Source of the DNA: Aselliscus stoliczkanus
Lineage: Eukaryota; Chordata; Mammalia; Chiroptera; Hipposideridae
Length of the DNA stretch: 64,000 nt
Reading direction: 5' to 3'
Assembly: GCA_033961575.1 (NCBI GenBank)
Contig: CM066736.1
Location: 83,600,852-83,664,851, forward strand
This document shows, in pieces, positions 1 through 12,522 of this stretch. The position numbers and the translations under genes are program-made. Position 1 is the first letter of the stretch; each line of letters opens with the position of its first letter. The notes under the pieces were generated by a model. That model worked only from the letters and a program-made list of their open reading frames with translations. It was not told where the DNA came from and did no database searches.

Positions 1-76
1 TCTTGTTCTTGCATGTAAATGATGGGTCATCTTTGGAAAACCTTCAGGTTGTAGCAGATTCAAGCTTTGACAGTAG
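1..76 (+). CDS. NARS2: NARS2 exon, 5' end outside window (anticodon-binding OB fold)
   Basis: This is the 3' part of a coding exon of mitochondrial asparaginyl-tRNA synthetase, a class IIb enzyme that attaches asparagine to mitochondrial tRNA-Asn in the matrix. Read from base 3 it gives LFLHVNDGSSLENLQVVADS and then SFDS plus a split Arg codon. This matches the N-terminal OB-fold anticodon-binding domain of the mammalian protein, where the strand 'FLHVNDGSS' is characteristic. The exon ends in AG followed by the donor GTGAGT at 77. The two leftover bases join the first base of the exon at 458 to make Arg, so the phases agree. The acceptor lies upstream of the window. This is probably the second coding exon, but the number is an inference. 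Confidence 0.93.
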
Positions 77-902
<826 letters not shown>

Positions 903-1118
903 TTCTGCATGATCTAGAACTGTATTGTCCAGCACAGTAGCCACTGGCCACCTGTGGCTGTATAATAAATCAATTAAAATTAAATAAAAAATCCCATTTC
1001 TCAGGAGCACCAGCCACATTTCAGGTGCTCAGTGGTCACATAACAGTGGCTACCATACTAAATGGCACAGATACAGAATATTTCCATTTATAGAAAATTC
1101 TATCGGACAGTGCTATAG
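903..1118. mobile_element. MER5-like hAT (Charlie) DNA transposon relic
   Basis: The segment has the near-palindromic layout of MER5A/B. A 'GTAGCCACTGGCCACCTGTGGCT' block near 927 is answered by an inverted 'AGTGGCTACCATACTAAATGG' block near 1045. 'TTGTCCAGCACAGTAGCC' on one side mirrors 'TCGGACAGTGCT' on the other, with an A/T-rich centre. It is an old non-coding MITE. The family call is from recall. Confidence 0.75.
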
Positions 1119-1260
1119 TGTTGTGATGCTTGGGCCAAACAAAGGAATTCTACATTAAGACATGTTTATACATGTTTTTGCAACTCTTCTCTGTCACTTT
1201 TATGTGTAGCCAGATAAAGAGGTTAGAGGGCATAAAATCATAGATTCAATCTAATTTCTT

Positions 1261-1752
1261 TTTTTTTTTTTTAAGATTTTATTGGGGAATTGGGGGAGGG
1301 GAACAGCGTTGAGGAACCAGGGAAGGGGAACAGACAAATTGCTTATCTTTTGATCTTCAGTCTAGTTGTGGAGGACATTGCTTCACTGGCTCATGTTGTT
1401 ATTATCATTGCGATCTTCCGGACGAGGCAGATCGGTTGCCAGCCTCTGAATGGCTGCTCACTGCGGCTATTGGCAGCTCACACCAGCTGCCAGCCGCTCA
1501 CACTGGCTGCGGTCTGCTCACGCTGGCTGCCGGCCCCTCACTGTAGCCTATGCAGCCCACTGCAACAGAGGCTGCAGCCCATACCGTTGCTGGCCACTCA
1601 TGGCAGCCCAGCTCCAGGTCGAGCTGTTGTTCACCATCTTAGCTGTAGAGGGCAGTATCACTGGCCCTCATATGTGGGATCCGAACTGGGGTCCTTTTGC
1701 TCAGAGCTGGCGTCCAAAGCCAGCTCTTAACCAACGTGCCACTTGGCCGGCC
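1261..1752 (-). mobile_element. Long composite tRNA-derived SINE
   Basis: The element is antisense to NARS2. Read on the minus strand it begins with a tRNA-like head (CCGGCCAAGTGGCACGTTGG as A box, GTTCGGATCC as B box). A GC-rich body follows with repeated 'GGCAGC...GTGAGC' units. It ends with 'CCCCAATTCCCCAATAAAAT' and an A tail, which appears here as the T-run at 1261-1273. The 14-bp target duplication CAATCTAATTTCTT at 1247-1260 and 1753-1766 fixes both ends. It shares its body and tail with the copies at 6694, 30624, 31624, 32233, 48890 and 59113. Confidence 0.9.
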
Positions 1753-1766
1753 CAATCTAATTTCTT

Positions 1767-2089
1767 AAATTGGAGAAAACGAGGCCCAGCCAGGTGAAAT
1801 GACTTTCCCAAGGTTACAGTGCTGATCAGTGGCACAGCTGAAATTGATGCACTAGGCATTTGACTCCCCTGTGGTTTTGCAATACTTGTCTTCAAATATT
1901 TAATGAACAAAAAATGAGGAAATATAGGGAAATTGCATCATTTTAATTCATTTTTAGTTCTTTTGAATAACTGGAAGAAGTTAAATGTAGGAAAGAAAGA
2001 AAAGGGGCAATTTTAAAAAAATGTCATCCTGAATAATTTTCTAAGAAATTCTAGTGGACATGTAAAATCAAGAATCAGGTTCTGAAGCT
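1767..2089 (+). other. Intron stretch without recognised features
   Basis: The first part (about 1780-1870) has a wording reminiscent of a MIR, such as 'gaggcccagccaggtgaaatgac'. It is too diverged for a firm call. The rest is A-rich. Confidence 0.4.
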
Positions 2090-2332
2090 GAAGTAGAATA
2101 ATATTGAATGTCAACTATAATTCAATATATATGTGTATTTATGGTCACAGGATGTAAAGTACAACATAGGGAATATAGCCAATGGTATTATAACAGCTAT
2201 TTATGATGTCAAAAGCGTAGTATACTTGGGGGGTTATCACTTTGTGAGGGGTGTAAATGTCTAATCATGTTGTTTCGTACACCTGAAACTAGTGGGGGGA
2301 AAAAAAAAAGAAAGAAAAGAAAAAGAATCAGT
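2090..2332 (+). mobile_element. 5'-truncated L1, 3' UTR only
   Basis: Sense-oriented L1 3' UTR wording is visible: 'GGATGTAAAGTACAACATAGG', 'CAATGGTATTATAACAGCTA' and 'GTACACCTGAAACTAGT'. An A-rich tail follows at 2299-2325. The same 'tacacctgaa(a/g)ct' ending closes the young elements at 19570 and 50820, so this is an older relative. Confidence 0.7.
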
Positions 2333-3407
2333 TTCTAGAAATAGACTGAAAATAATTTGTAAATGGAGATGGTAACCATTTTTGGCTTTCCTTTTTTAGA
2401 GGGGTATATGATTAAAAATTTGCTGTATATTTTACTCTTTTTAAATTGTTCACCCTTGGCTTCTGTGGGTGTTGATGCCTTCATCCTATCTTCCCCTTCA
2501 TTTCAGTTCATTTTTAAGTATTCAGACATTAGGGAATTCTGAACTCCTAACAGTCCCCAATTCCTATTAATGGGGTCATATTTTCATGTTAGTAAGTGTG
2601 ATGCTAATTTCTATATGACCTCAATTAGTATGTGCACAAGGCCTTAAAAGGAATAGACAAGAATAAAAGAAATAGGCTGCCAGTGTAGTAGTTTCTTTAC
2701 TTTTTTTTTCCAATTGAAACTTTGGTTTTGGTCTGAAAATTTGATTTTGTCTTTTTATTCTTAAAACATGAGTGAGGGTAAGGTAGAAATACTTCTAAGT
2801 AGAGTCATGATTTCCTTTACAATTTTCCTAAATACACACTACTCTGCCAGATGACAGAGAGCTGTTGACCCTCCCCATGTTCTGAGACGGCAGTGCATGC
2901 TGATAAAAGTGATAAACAGCATCAGTTGATTATAAATGATTGCGGACCCTCAGGACATTTGGGTGATTTTAAAATTAAACAGCAGCTGTGTGTATACAGC
3001 TGTAGAAAACAATCTTTAATATCTACAGTATTCTGAACTCCTGTATGCCAAAAAGTAGACTATTTTGCTTAATTATATCCTAATCTCTCTATTTGCAAGT
3101 AGTGATTGATAGCTAATGGATAGAAATTTGATAAATAACAGATTAGCCTTGGTAATATTAAATGTATTTGTCCACAGCTAATAAGTAGTGGGGTAGAATT
3201 CAAATCCACATCTCTGATTCTACCCCACCAGCATTCTACTAACTTGTTGGAATTAATGTGGACTATATTCAGTTACATTAAGAAAAAAAGAAGGAAAGCA
3301 CCTTAGTTTTGTTATAAAGCACTACTATTTTTTAAATGCCCTGGAAACTGTATCTTTTTAGTTTCTAATTTGCTTTTTTTTTTTTTTTTTTTTCCATTTA
3401 TTGGCAG
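2333..3407 (+). other. Intron stretch before the exon at 3408
   Basis: I identify no transposon, RNA gene or second exon here. A 20-base T-run at 3374-3393 followed by CCATTTATTGGCAG forms the polypyrimidine tract and acceptor of the next exon. Confidence 0.6.
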
Positions 3408-3548
3408 ACTTTTCCTCTTAAATATAAAGAGAGGCATTCTCTGGAGTATCTGCGACAGTATCCTCACCTTAGGTGTAGGACAAATGCTCTGGGTTCTGTA
3501 CTGAGGGTTCGCAGTGAAGCCACAGCTGCTATTCATTCTTTCTTTAAG
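3408..3548 (+). CDS. NARS2: NARS2 exon (start of catalytic domain)
   Basis: This 141-bp exon is in phase 0 on both sides and encodes 47 residues, from [20 protein letters not shown] through [20 protein letters not shown] to AIHSFFK. It begins the class II catalytic core. The '[16 protein letters not shown]' segment and the helix '[12 protein letters not shown]' precede motif 1, as in other asparaginyl- and aspartyl-tRNA synthetases. The acceptor is TTGGCAG and the donor GTAAGG (from 3549). No stop or frameshift is present. Confidence 0.96.
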
Positions 3549-3714
3549 GTAAGGTGCTCTTCTCGGTGTTCTGTCTTGTGAAGAAGTTGAATAATTGTAA
3601 CACTCGAGTATTATCCTGAAAGTTCTGCTAGTTATTGATTCCAAGTACCCTTTGCTTGAGTGGTACTTTTTTCTTTGGTTGATTAAAAATTTTCTCTTTA
3701 CCACTGATTTTGAG

Positions 3715-5050
3715 CAATTTGATTAGGATGTACCTTGTCACAGTTTTCTTTGTGTTTCTCATATTTGGACTTCGTTGAATGTCTTGGATCTTTTTTTTAT
3801 TTTTTTAACTTTCATCAACTTTTTCAGCTATTACTTCTTCAAATATTTTTTATGTTTCTTCCTTTCTTTGGGGACTTCAGCTACCCATCTATTAGGCCAC
3901 TAGATGAGCTCTTTATAGCTCGCTGATTTTCTTTTCTTTTTTTAAATTCTTTTTTGTTCTCTGTGTTTCTTTTGGATCGTTTCAATTGCTATATCTTCAA
4001 GCTTACTTATCGTTTCTTCTACAATGCCTAATTTGTTGTTATTCCTATCCAGTGCATTTTTCATCACACACATTGTAGGTTCGTATCTAGATGTTTGATT
4101 TGGCCCCCTCCTTTTAAAAAATATATTCCATTTCCCTACTTAACTTTCTGAGCACATACAATACATTTTTGAACATATACAATGTAATGAATACCCTTTT
4201 TATGCCCTTCTAAGTTTAAAATATCTGTTGGTTATGTGTCAGTTTTGTTTGATTGATTAATCTCCTCATTATGGGTTATGTTTTCCTGCCACTTTGCATA
4301 CCTACTAATCTTTGATTAGATGCCAGACATTGTGAATTTTTACCTTATTGGGGGCTGGATATCTATAAAGCTTCTTGAGCTTTGTTCTGGTATGCAGTTA
4401 AGCTGCTTGAAAACTGTTTGATCTTTTGGGTCTTTCTTTTAAGCAGGTCTGGAGAAGTGCTCAGTCTAGGACTAATTATTTCTCATTGTTGAGGCAAAGC
4501 TTTCCTGAGCACTCTACCTAGTGCATTGTGAATTATGAGTTTTTCCGATCTGGCTTGTGGGAATAGATACCGTTTCCAGCCACATGTGAGCACCAGACAC
4601 CGCTTCCCCTAATCTGCTTGGATGATTCTTTCCTTGGCCTTGGATGGTTTCCTCACATACATGTGCTGATCGCTCCTCCACCTAATACTCCAGGTGACCC
4701 TGTGTACAGCCCTGGAGTTCTCTGTACAGCTCTCTCCTCGCTGACATCCTGTCATATAAACTAAAAACTTTGGTATCCTCAGACTCTCAGCTCTGCCTCT
4801 TCAGCTTAGGGCTGGGCTCCACTTTATTCCTCCCTCCCTGCCTTGGCCTGGAAAATCTCAAGGTAGAAAGCTAGGCTGCTGCTAGGGTTCACTATGTTTG
4901 TTTCCCATCTCTCAGGGATCGCTGTCCTTTGTTGTATGATACTCAGTGTCTTGGAAACCATTCTTTCATGTGGTTTGTTTTTTAATTTTTTTGATTGTTT
5001 CAGGTAGGAAGGTAAATCTGGTCCTTAAGACGGCTTGGTCATAGACATAT
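3715..5050 (-). mobile_element. Old antisense L1 relic (5' part)
   Basis: The + strand shows degraded antisense L1 wording, such as 'tcagctattacttcttcaaatattttt' near 3824 and 'gatgccagacattgtgaatttttacc' near 4319. The latter is familiar from 5' regions of older mammalian L1s. No open frame survives. The ends are approximate and the family assignment is from recall. Confidence 0.5.
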
Positions 5051-6677
5051 TTTATATGTAGTAAGCACAAATTTTAAAGAGTGACTAGTGTTGATCAACT
5101 AGATTGATCTAACGAGTAAAGCCATTTTTGTCTTACTTAGTTTTACTTTTCAGCCATTTCCTCCCACCTGGGAAAGCCATAGTGGATGTAGTTGGTAAAT
5201 TGATGAAGTGACAAGACCTACCCCCCATGCGGATAGGAGGGTCCCCAAAGGCGAGGAGTGACCCAGCAGATAAAGCTTAGTGTTGTTCCATGTGGTTTTG
5301 GAACTTTCTATGCCACTTTTCCAGATGCCACTAATTTGCAGAGATTGTTTAGCAGCATACCCTTCCCTGTATCTAAATTCATGCAAGCCCAGCCCTGATA
5401 TGCTTACCAAGAGAGTTCTCACTCTTTGAAAAGCTTCTTCTGGTGAAACAGCTAAAGAACATCATGTCTTGTTTAAATAAACGAAGGAAAATAAACCACA
5501 TTCTACAATGTCATCCCATTATAGTTTGAAAAGGTGCATTTACATATGCTCTCATGAATTTTCTTATACAGCATCCATGTGGTTTTTCAGTAGTGCTTGA
5601 ACCACACAAAGCAAATTTGTTCAGATGCAAAAATGTTTTTCCCCATAAGGCTTTAGCAGCCAATAAAGGGGACTTACTTTAATTCTGAAACAGTTGTACA
5701 GATTTCTTGCCACTAGATGGTGGTATTGGCAGTCCAATGACAAGTGGGCTTTACCTACTTTGTGCATTTCTTTGTTACTCGAAGCTTTTGCAAATAGGTA
5801 AACAATTAAAAAAAAGAACAAACTAGAAAAATCTGAAATGAAAAAATAAGCAAAATAAAGTAAAATTTAAAACAACATTCTAATTGGTTGAAAATAAACT
5901 TTAGCACTGTTGGTGATAGTTATAAAGTAGGTACTTTTGAGTGCTACAAATTCTCTTTTTAATTGTAAAGCAGTGGAAAATATAATCCTGATACCAACTT
6001 CTATAATGTTACCCACTTATATGTATCATAATTAGGATTGAATTATTTAAGGAAATCACAGGATATATTAAATAATCATTCTATATCATCTAGTATTTGG
6101 TACTATTTCGGTAAGTTGTTACATTAGGCTCCCTAAAAGATGTTAAGACTTAAAATGTAAAATTTTCATTAATTTCAAATCTAGACACACAGGAAAAAAA
6201 TAAACTTGAGCAGTACCTTTTCGTTAGGATACTTTAAGTATCTAGAGTTTGTTTTTGTTTGTTTCAGAATGTTTTGTGTATAACTTGTTTTGCTCATAAA
6301 ATTGATACATTTGCTATATACTAACACTTGGCTGTCCAGAATCCTCAAGGAATGAGTTATTTAGAAGAACTGAGTTTCTCAAATAGGATTCTCTCTTCAG
6401 GCACCAGCTTTTCTAATTTCCAGTGGAAGCTATCCCAAAACGTATCACGTACTTACTTCCCTAGCTTCCCTAGCTTCCGATAGAAAAGAGTTTGCCCTTT
6501 CTTGACAAGTCAAGGTTCTTCCTTTGAGTATAAGATTTTTCCCTCTTCTGCTTGGCAGTACCTTCAGAGCCTGTCACAGTGTGGGGTGTTCTTTGTCCCT
6601 GTGCTGAATGACCCAGATTGCCTGCTGTCTTTGAGTTCCTGTGACTGATTTCTGTGGATTCTTTTTTTTTTCTGTCT
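5051..6677 (+). other. Intron stretch without recognised genes
   Basis: A minus-strand open frame of 90 codons at 5150-5422 has no domain I recognise and no splice context, so I treat it as chance. The remainder is A/T-rich single-copy-looking sequence. Confidence 0.5.
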
Positions 6678-6693
6678 TGCTGTGTGACTTTTT

Positions 6694-7109
6694 TTTTTTT
6701 TTAAAAGATTTTATTGGGGAATTGGGGGAGGGAAACAGCGTTGGTGAATCGGGGAAGGGGAACAGACAAGTTGCTGTCTTTTTGTTCTTCAGTCTAGTTG
6801 CAGAGGATGTTGCTTCACTGACCCATTGTGCTCTTCCTGAATGAGGCAGATCAGTCCCGGCCTCTGGATGGTTGCTCACCGCAGCTATTGGCAGCTCACG
6901 CTGGCTGCTGGCCACTCACTGTAGCCTATGGCAGCCCACTGCAGCAGGGGCTGCAGCCTACACAGTCGCAGGGGCTCGCACAACCCAGCTCCAGGTGGAG
7001 CTGTTGTTAGCTGTAGAGGGCAGTGTCACTGACCCTCATATGTGGGATCTGAACCGGGGCCCCTGGCATCCCAAAACCAGCTCTTAACCAATGCGCCACT
7101 CGGCCGGCC
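6694..7109 (-). mobile_element. Long composite tRNA-derived SINE
   Basis: This has the same head-body-tail architecture as the copy at 1261, antisense to NARS2. The head's GGCCGG end is at 7101-7109, with a GC-rich body and the tail reading 'ttttattggggaattggggg' on the + strand. The 16-bp duplication TGCTGTGTGACTTTTT at 6678-6693 and 7110-7125 is perfect, which suggests a fairly recent insertion. Confidence 0.92.
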
Positions 7110-7125
7110 TGCTGTGTGACTTTTT

Positions 7126-8884
7126 GTTGCCAGTGGTGTGCTTGTGGCTAGCAATTGCTGTCATGTTTCTTTTTTGTTGATTTTGATTAAATAATGATAC
7201 TGATTTTGGGTGTGTGAAAGAAAACTACAGTCCATGAGCCACTGAGGGATGCATATGGGCTTTAGTTCATGAATTTTGTAATTTTCAGATACTCAGTGCC
7301 TTGTAAAATATCTGGTTCTAGAATGTGTATTTATCAAAATATGTAGATTTTTAGAGGTAGTGGGTGGAATCTGAAAAGTTGGGTGAAAGTGTGTGCTTTT
7401 ATTTTTGGTCCCTTCTCTGGCCTTCATACCTCTAATTAGGAACCACTTTGCTGTGGGGGACAATAAACTGGTACCCACTGGAGGCAGCGACCTACAATGA
7501 CATCCTCCACACCTTGCTACTGATTTTACTTTTTATCCTTCTACTTCCTTGTCCACTTTCTCTCTTTTTGGACTTCATTCTCAGTGCTTTATTATTCTTC
7601 CTTTGTACTCTCCTTCATAGCTTTGGTAGTAATGCTATGGACTTTGATATGATAAGCCTTGTTAGCAGCATTAAGGCTTAAAAAGTTAGTGACACCTTTG
7701 GATAGGTTCAGCATTGGTTGAGCATTAAGAATAATTCCCACTACTTGGGAGTGATTTTTTAAAAAAAACAACCACCTCATAACAGTTATTTTCATAAGAT
7801 TTACTGTGTTGTTTCTTGTGGCAGTTGACCAGATCTAACTTTGGCAATTATATTTAGCCGTTAAATTTTCTCCTCCCTCTCCTCCTCCCTCTCCCCACCC
7901 TCGTTTCCTTCGGATTTTCACTTCCTTTCTTTGTTTACTGCACTCATGCTCATAGTTGCCTGCATTCATGTGGAATAAATGATTCATGTCCATAATTCTT
8001 GGCTCCTGAGAGATAAAAATTTTATGCAGTAATGTTATTGATTATATTTCATTCGTTCTCTGTAATGTGCGCCATGCAGCACCTCTAGGCATGGTGCTCC
8101 TGGATTAAATACATGTTTGAATACTTTCTGAGACTCCTAATTTAGAGCTTGAATGTTTAATCAGTCTACATCATAAGGCAAGTTGTTAGTTGGATACTTT
8201 GTATCTTAGCTAGAATACTTGAATTCAACCTTTTTAGGGAAGAGCAAATTTGGGAGGTCCCTGGTAACACACAGACATTTTACATTCCACCAGTGACAGG
8301 CAGAGTTTAGCAGAGATAAGATGTGTATATATGAATTTATTGTATTGATTTCAAAACCAATTTTTTTTTTTTTTGCATTAAACACATACTATTCTGCCTT
8401 TGCAGCGTAAGTTCCTTTAGCAACCTCCACCCCGCAACATTTATGCTAAATGTAACCTTTTGCCTGCATCCACAGTCAAAATGAAAGAAGCATAACCTTG
8501 AAGTTGCTGGGTTTTTCTAATCCTACTGGCAACAGCTTTTGTGGTTCACTAATGGAAACAGTCTCAGGCTTTGGAGCGGAAGAATTGCAGTTGGGTGCCT
8601 CTGTCATGGATGGATTTGCTGCTCAGACTCTTCTTTGAGGCAAACAAAGGAAGTGCACTGCCTGTGCCCCGTGCAGTGCACTGTGCAATCCATTTAATGA
8701 CATTTTCTAAAACTCATTTCTGCCTTGTTTGCTGTCTGTTTCTACAGTGCCTGTTTGTCAGCCTTAATTTTTCCCCGTTTTGGTGGTTTGTTACAATTGA
8801 GAGTCTTATTCTAAAGCAACCCAACTTTACATTGATCACTTTGTATTCCCTTAGCAATGTAGGCAGCATTGTTGTACATTAGCC
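7126..8884 (+). other. Intron stretch without recognised features
   Basis: No coding potential and no clear transposon is visible. Pyrimidine-rich patches lie at 7870-7900 and a T-run at 8361-8374. Confidence 0.5.
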
Positions 8885-8924
8885 GTGAGTGAGTGAGTGA
8901 GTGAGTGAGTGAGTGAGTGAGTGA
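8885..8924 (+). repeat. (GTGA)n microsatellite
   Basis: Ten uninterrupted GTGA units. The uninterrupted array predicts length polymorphism. Confidence 0.97.
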
Positions 8925-8994
8925 TAAATCATTACCAGTATGTTAGAAAAGTGGGAGGAAGAAATAGCCCCCGAGAAAGACCCTGAAGACCTAG

Positions 8995-9120
8995 GTCCCC
9001 GTCCTTGCTCTGCCGCTGACTAGTTGTGTGACTTTAGGCAATTTGTTAAATCATGCTGGACCTCAATTTCCTTATCTTTGAAATGAGGAGATTGGACTAG
9101 ATAATGCCTAACTCAGTTCC
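8995..9120 (+). mobile_element. MIR SINE, sense
   Basis: This contains the MIR core wording 'GACTAGTTGTGTGACTTTAG', then 'CTCAATTTCCTTATCTTTGA' and 'AATGAGGAGATTGGACTAGA'. It is an ancient tRNA-derived SINE common to mammals. Confidence 0.85.
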
Positions 9121-9316
9121 TGATTTAAAATTCTTTGTACTTCTGTGCAGAGTAAAACACTCAGTTCATATTTCTTCGTGCAGGAGGGGGTGGTCAGGGA
9201 GGGATTTCATATGGCATTCTCTTAGTGCTCTTTTAATAGTATAATAAGGCCTATGTTCTTGGAATTGTTTCATATACAAATATACTGAGAGAAAGTGGCT
9301 TTTCTTGTTCTTCCAG

Positions 9317-9397
9317 GACAATGGCTTTGTGCATATTCATACTCCCGTGATCACATCCAATGACTGTGAGGGGGCTGGAGAACTTTTCCAAGTTGAA
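9317..9397 (+). CDS. NARS2: NARS2 exon (class II motif 1)
   Basis: This 81-bp exon encodes 27 residues: [20 protein letters not shown], then GELFQVE. It carries class II synthetase motif 1. The invariant proline is in 'HTP', in a strand that packs at the dimer interface, followed by the 'EGAGELF' loop next to the amino-acid pocket. The acceptor is TTCTTCCAG and the donor GTAAGT, both strong. It ends in phase 0, so it joins directly to the exon at 59886 across a 50.5-kb intron. The residues flow into the next exon as expected for this protein, so no coding exon appears to be missing between them. Confidence 0.96.
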
Positions 9398-10098
9398 GTA
9401 AGTTGTGCTCCCACCTCGAGGCTCCCACCTCTGATATTTTTCATCTGAGGGTCTGCTTTAAATTTAATAAGAATTGTATGGGTAGACGATGATCAGAACT
9501 TGAAATTTTGTTAACAGTAATCCTTAGAAAAACATATATAGAAAATTCAAACTTCTCTGATTTCCAGTCGTACTAACTATATTATTCACATTGTGACTAA
9601 AAGTGGATTTTTAATTTCATACTCCATTTGATTTTCTTATATAACTGTGAATTGGTGAAGTAGAGAAATTTGAAGAGACTGATAAAGATTCTAAGATATG
9701 TTTTGTGCAAATTCAACTCCCAGTTAATATTTTTGGGTGTAAGTCATATTTTAAGAGATAAAATAGAAAAGTATACATGTTCATATTTTCTTTTTCAAAC
9801 TCTTTAAAAAATACAGTTTTCATAAAGAAATAATTTATGTTCTTTATACGTCACGCAGGCTTTTATTTTAATTCTTTATTCACCAATCATTTTTTGAGAT
9901 CCTAATATGTGCCAGGCATTGTCAGCCTGGCCTTCTTGCAGGAAATTTAAATTTTACCAGCATTTCTTACTTGTAGGTGGTAGAAAGCCCTTTCCTTTAC
10001 CAATTTGCCAGCCTGTTTAAAATCATTGGCCAGTAGTATAATAATGGACAAATAGAAATGTGTGTTCATGAGTGGTACTTTTTGTTTTTCTTTCATTT
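9398..10098 (+). other. Start of the 50.5-kb NARS2 intron
   Basis: The intron opens with GTAAGT and closes with TGTGCAG at 59879-59885. This first part holds an L2-like fragment near 9893-9930 ('cctaatatgtgccaggcattg') and otherwise nothing I can name. Confidence 0.6.
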
Positions 10099-10115
10099 AT
10101 TCACTGATTTCTTTT

Positions 10116-10237
10116 CTTTTTTTTTCTTTTTTTTTTTTTTTTTGAGGGCAGTGTCATTGGCCCTCATACGTGGGACCCGAACTGGGGCCGCTGGCTTTCC
10201 AAGCCAGCGCTTAACCACTGTGCCACTCGGCCGGCCC
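10116..10237 (-). mobile_element. Short tRNA-derived SINE (type A)
   Basis: An antisense head-only copy with A-box and B-box wording and a T-run at 10127-10143 representing the A tail. The 17-bp target duplication TATTCACTGATTTCTTT lies at about 10099 and 10238. Confidence 0.92.
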
Positions 10238-10365
10238 TATTCACTGATTTCTTTATCTCTAAAATGTCAAGATGCTTGTGTACACATGTGGTTGATTCCA
10301 TCAAATGACAAAACCTGAGTTTAACTGCTCTCTGGTTCTGTATGCTTTGACTCTCTCTTTTCTTC

Positions 10366-10842
10366 AATTACAGTAGGCATACGATATTATATGAGTTTGA
10401 GGTCTAGAACGTAGTAATTACACATTTGTATAACTTAGGAAGCAATCACCCCAATAAGCCTAGTACCCGTCTGACACCATACGTAGTTATTAAAATATTA
10501 TTGACTATGTTCCCTAATATTGTATGTTACATCCCCATGACTGTGTTTATAATTGGCAGTTTGTCTTCTTAATCCCTCCCCTTTTTCACCCATACCTCTA
10601 CCCCTCCTCCCATCTGTTAACCATCAATTTGCTATCTGTATCTATGAGTTTTTCTGTTTTGTTTGTTTAGTCTGATCTTTAGATTCTACATATAAGTGAA
10701 ATCATATGGTGTTTGTCTTTCTCTGACTTAATTTCTCACTTCAGCATAATACCCTCTAGGTCCAACCATGTTATTGCAGATGGCAAGATTTCATTCCTTT
10801 TTATGGCTGAGTAATATTTTGTTGTATGTCTATGCCAACTCT
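10366..10842 (-). mobile_element. 3' end of a large antisense L1 (interrupted)
   Basis: Antisense L1 3' UTR ('ttacatccccatgactgtg') is followed by the antisense C-terminal end of ORF2 ('ctctaggtccaaccatgtta', 'ttatggctgagtaatatttt'). The wording resumes after two insertions at about 14956, so this is probably the 3' end of the L1 that continues to about 24571. Confidence 0.75.
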
Positions 10843-10956
10843 TTCTTTTTTGGGGGGGGTGGGGGGCGGCAGTGTCCTTGGCCCTCATATGTGGGACCCG
10901 AACGGGTCCGCTGGCATCCCAAGCCATCGCTTAACTACCGCACCGCTTGGCTGGCC
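10843..10956 (-). mobile_element. Short tRNA-derived SINE (type A)
   Basis: An antisense head-only copy with duplication TGCCAACTCT at 10833-10842 and 10957-10966. The tail end is a run of G on the + strand rather than T, so the A tail has decayed. It sits inside L1 sequence. Confidence 0.88.
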
Positions 10957-12522
10957 TGCCAACTCTGTTTTGAAAGATTTTTATTAAAATATTACGAACA
11001 TATAATATTATATTAGTTTCAGGTGTACCCCATAGTTATTCACCATTTATATACCTAAAGAAGTGATCACCATTGTAAGTCCCGTAACCATTTGACACTG
11101 TACCATGCTATTATAATATTATTGACCATATTCCATGTGCTGTACATTACATCCCCATGACTGACTGACTTGTTTTATACCTGGAAAGTTGGACCTCTTA
11201 TTCCCCTTCAAATTTCCCCCCCTTTTTAATTTTTTCAATTACAGTTGACATTCAGTATTATTTTATATTAATTTCAGTTACACAGCCTAGTGGTTAGACA
11301 TTTATATAATTTAAGAAGTGATTCTCCTGACAAGTCTAGTGCCCACCTGGTGCTATGCATAGTTATTACCATATTATTGACTATATTCCCTATACTTTAC
11401 ATCCCTGTGACTGTTTATAACTACTGAGTTGTACTTCTTAATCCCTTTTTCACCTACCCCCAACACCCTGCCACCTATCACCCTATACATATATATGGCA
11501 CCATATGTAGTTATTACAATATTATTAACTATATTCCATATGCTATACCCTACATCCCCATCATCCCCATGACTACTATGTAACAGCCAATTTGTACTTC
11601 TGAGTCCCTTCCTTTTCTTCACCCATTCCCAGCCCCCCTCCTGTCTGGCAACCATCAAAATGTTTTCTATGAGTTTTTCTGTTTTGTTTATTTTTTCTTA
11701 GATTCCACATATAAGCAAAATCATATTGCATTTGTCTTGTTCTCTCTGACATATTCCATTCAGCACATTTCCCTCCAGGTCCATCCATGCTACTGCAGAT
11801 GGTAAGAGCTCATTCCCTTCCCTAGCTGAGCAATATTCCATTGTACATATGTACCACCTCCTCTTTATCCATTTATCCATTGATAGACACCCAGGCAGTC
11901 TCCACATCTTGGCCATTGTAAACAATGCTGCAATGAACGTATATCTGCACATGTCCCCTCAGTAGTTTTTGGGTTTCTTTGGATAAATATCCAGAAGTGG
12001 GATTACTGGGTCCTCCTTTGTCTCTTATTATAGCCTTTGTTTTAAAATCTGTTTTGTCTGATACAACTATTCCTGCCCCACCTTGTTTTATTTTGTTTTG
12101 TTTCCATTTTCATAAAATATCTTTTTCCGTCTCTTGACTTATAGTCTGTGGCTTTATATCTGAATGAGTCTCTTGTAGGCAGCATATGTAAGGGTCTTGT
12201 TTACTTATCCATTCAGCCACCCTATGCCTTTTGATTAGAGCATTTAATCAATTTGCATTGAAAGTAATTGTTGATAGATATGTAGTTATTCCCATTTTAT
12301 TATTCATATTTTTTATTTTATTTATGTATTTATTTATTTTTGTCTTAAAGAAATCCCTCTAAGATTCCTTGTAATATTGTGATACCGGTTTGGTGGTGAT
12401 GAACTCCTTTGGCATTTTCTTGTGTGGGAAGCTCTTTATTTGTCCTTTGATTTTAAATGACAGCTTTACTGAGTAGAGTAATCATGGTTGTAGGTCCTTG
12501 CTTTTCATCACTTTGAATATTT

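Noticed and set aside
1290..1797. Overlapping + strand open frames of 115-146 codons over the composite SINE
   Set aside because: They run across the antisense GC-rich SINE body and its target site. Similar frames recur over every copy of the element (for example 30678-31103 and 31703-32043), so they reflect the repeat, not a gene.
5150..5422. 90-codon minus-strand open frame in intron
   Set aside because: No domain, no splice signals and no start context that I trust. It is consistent with chance in a 64-kb window.
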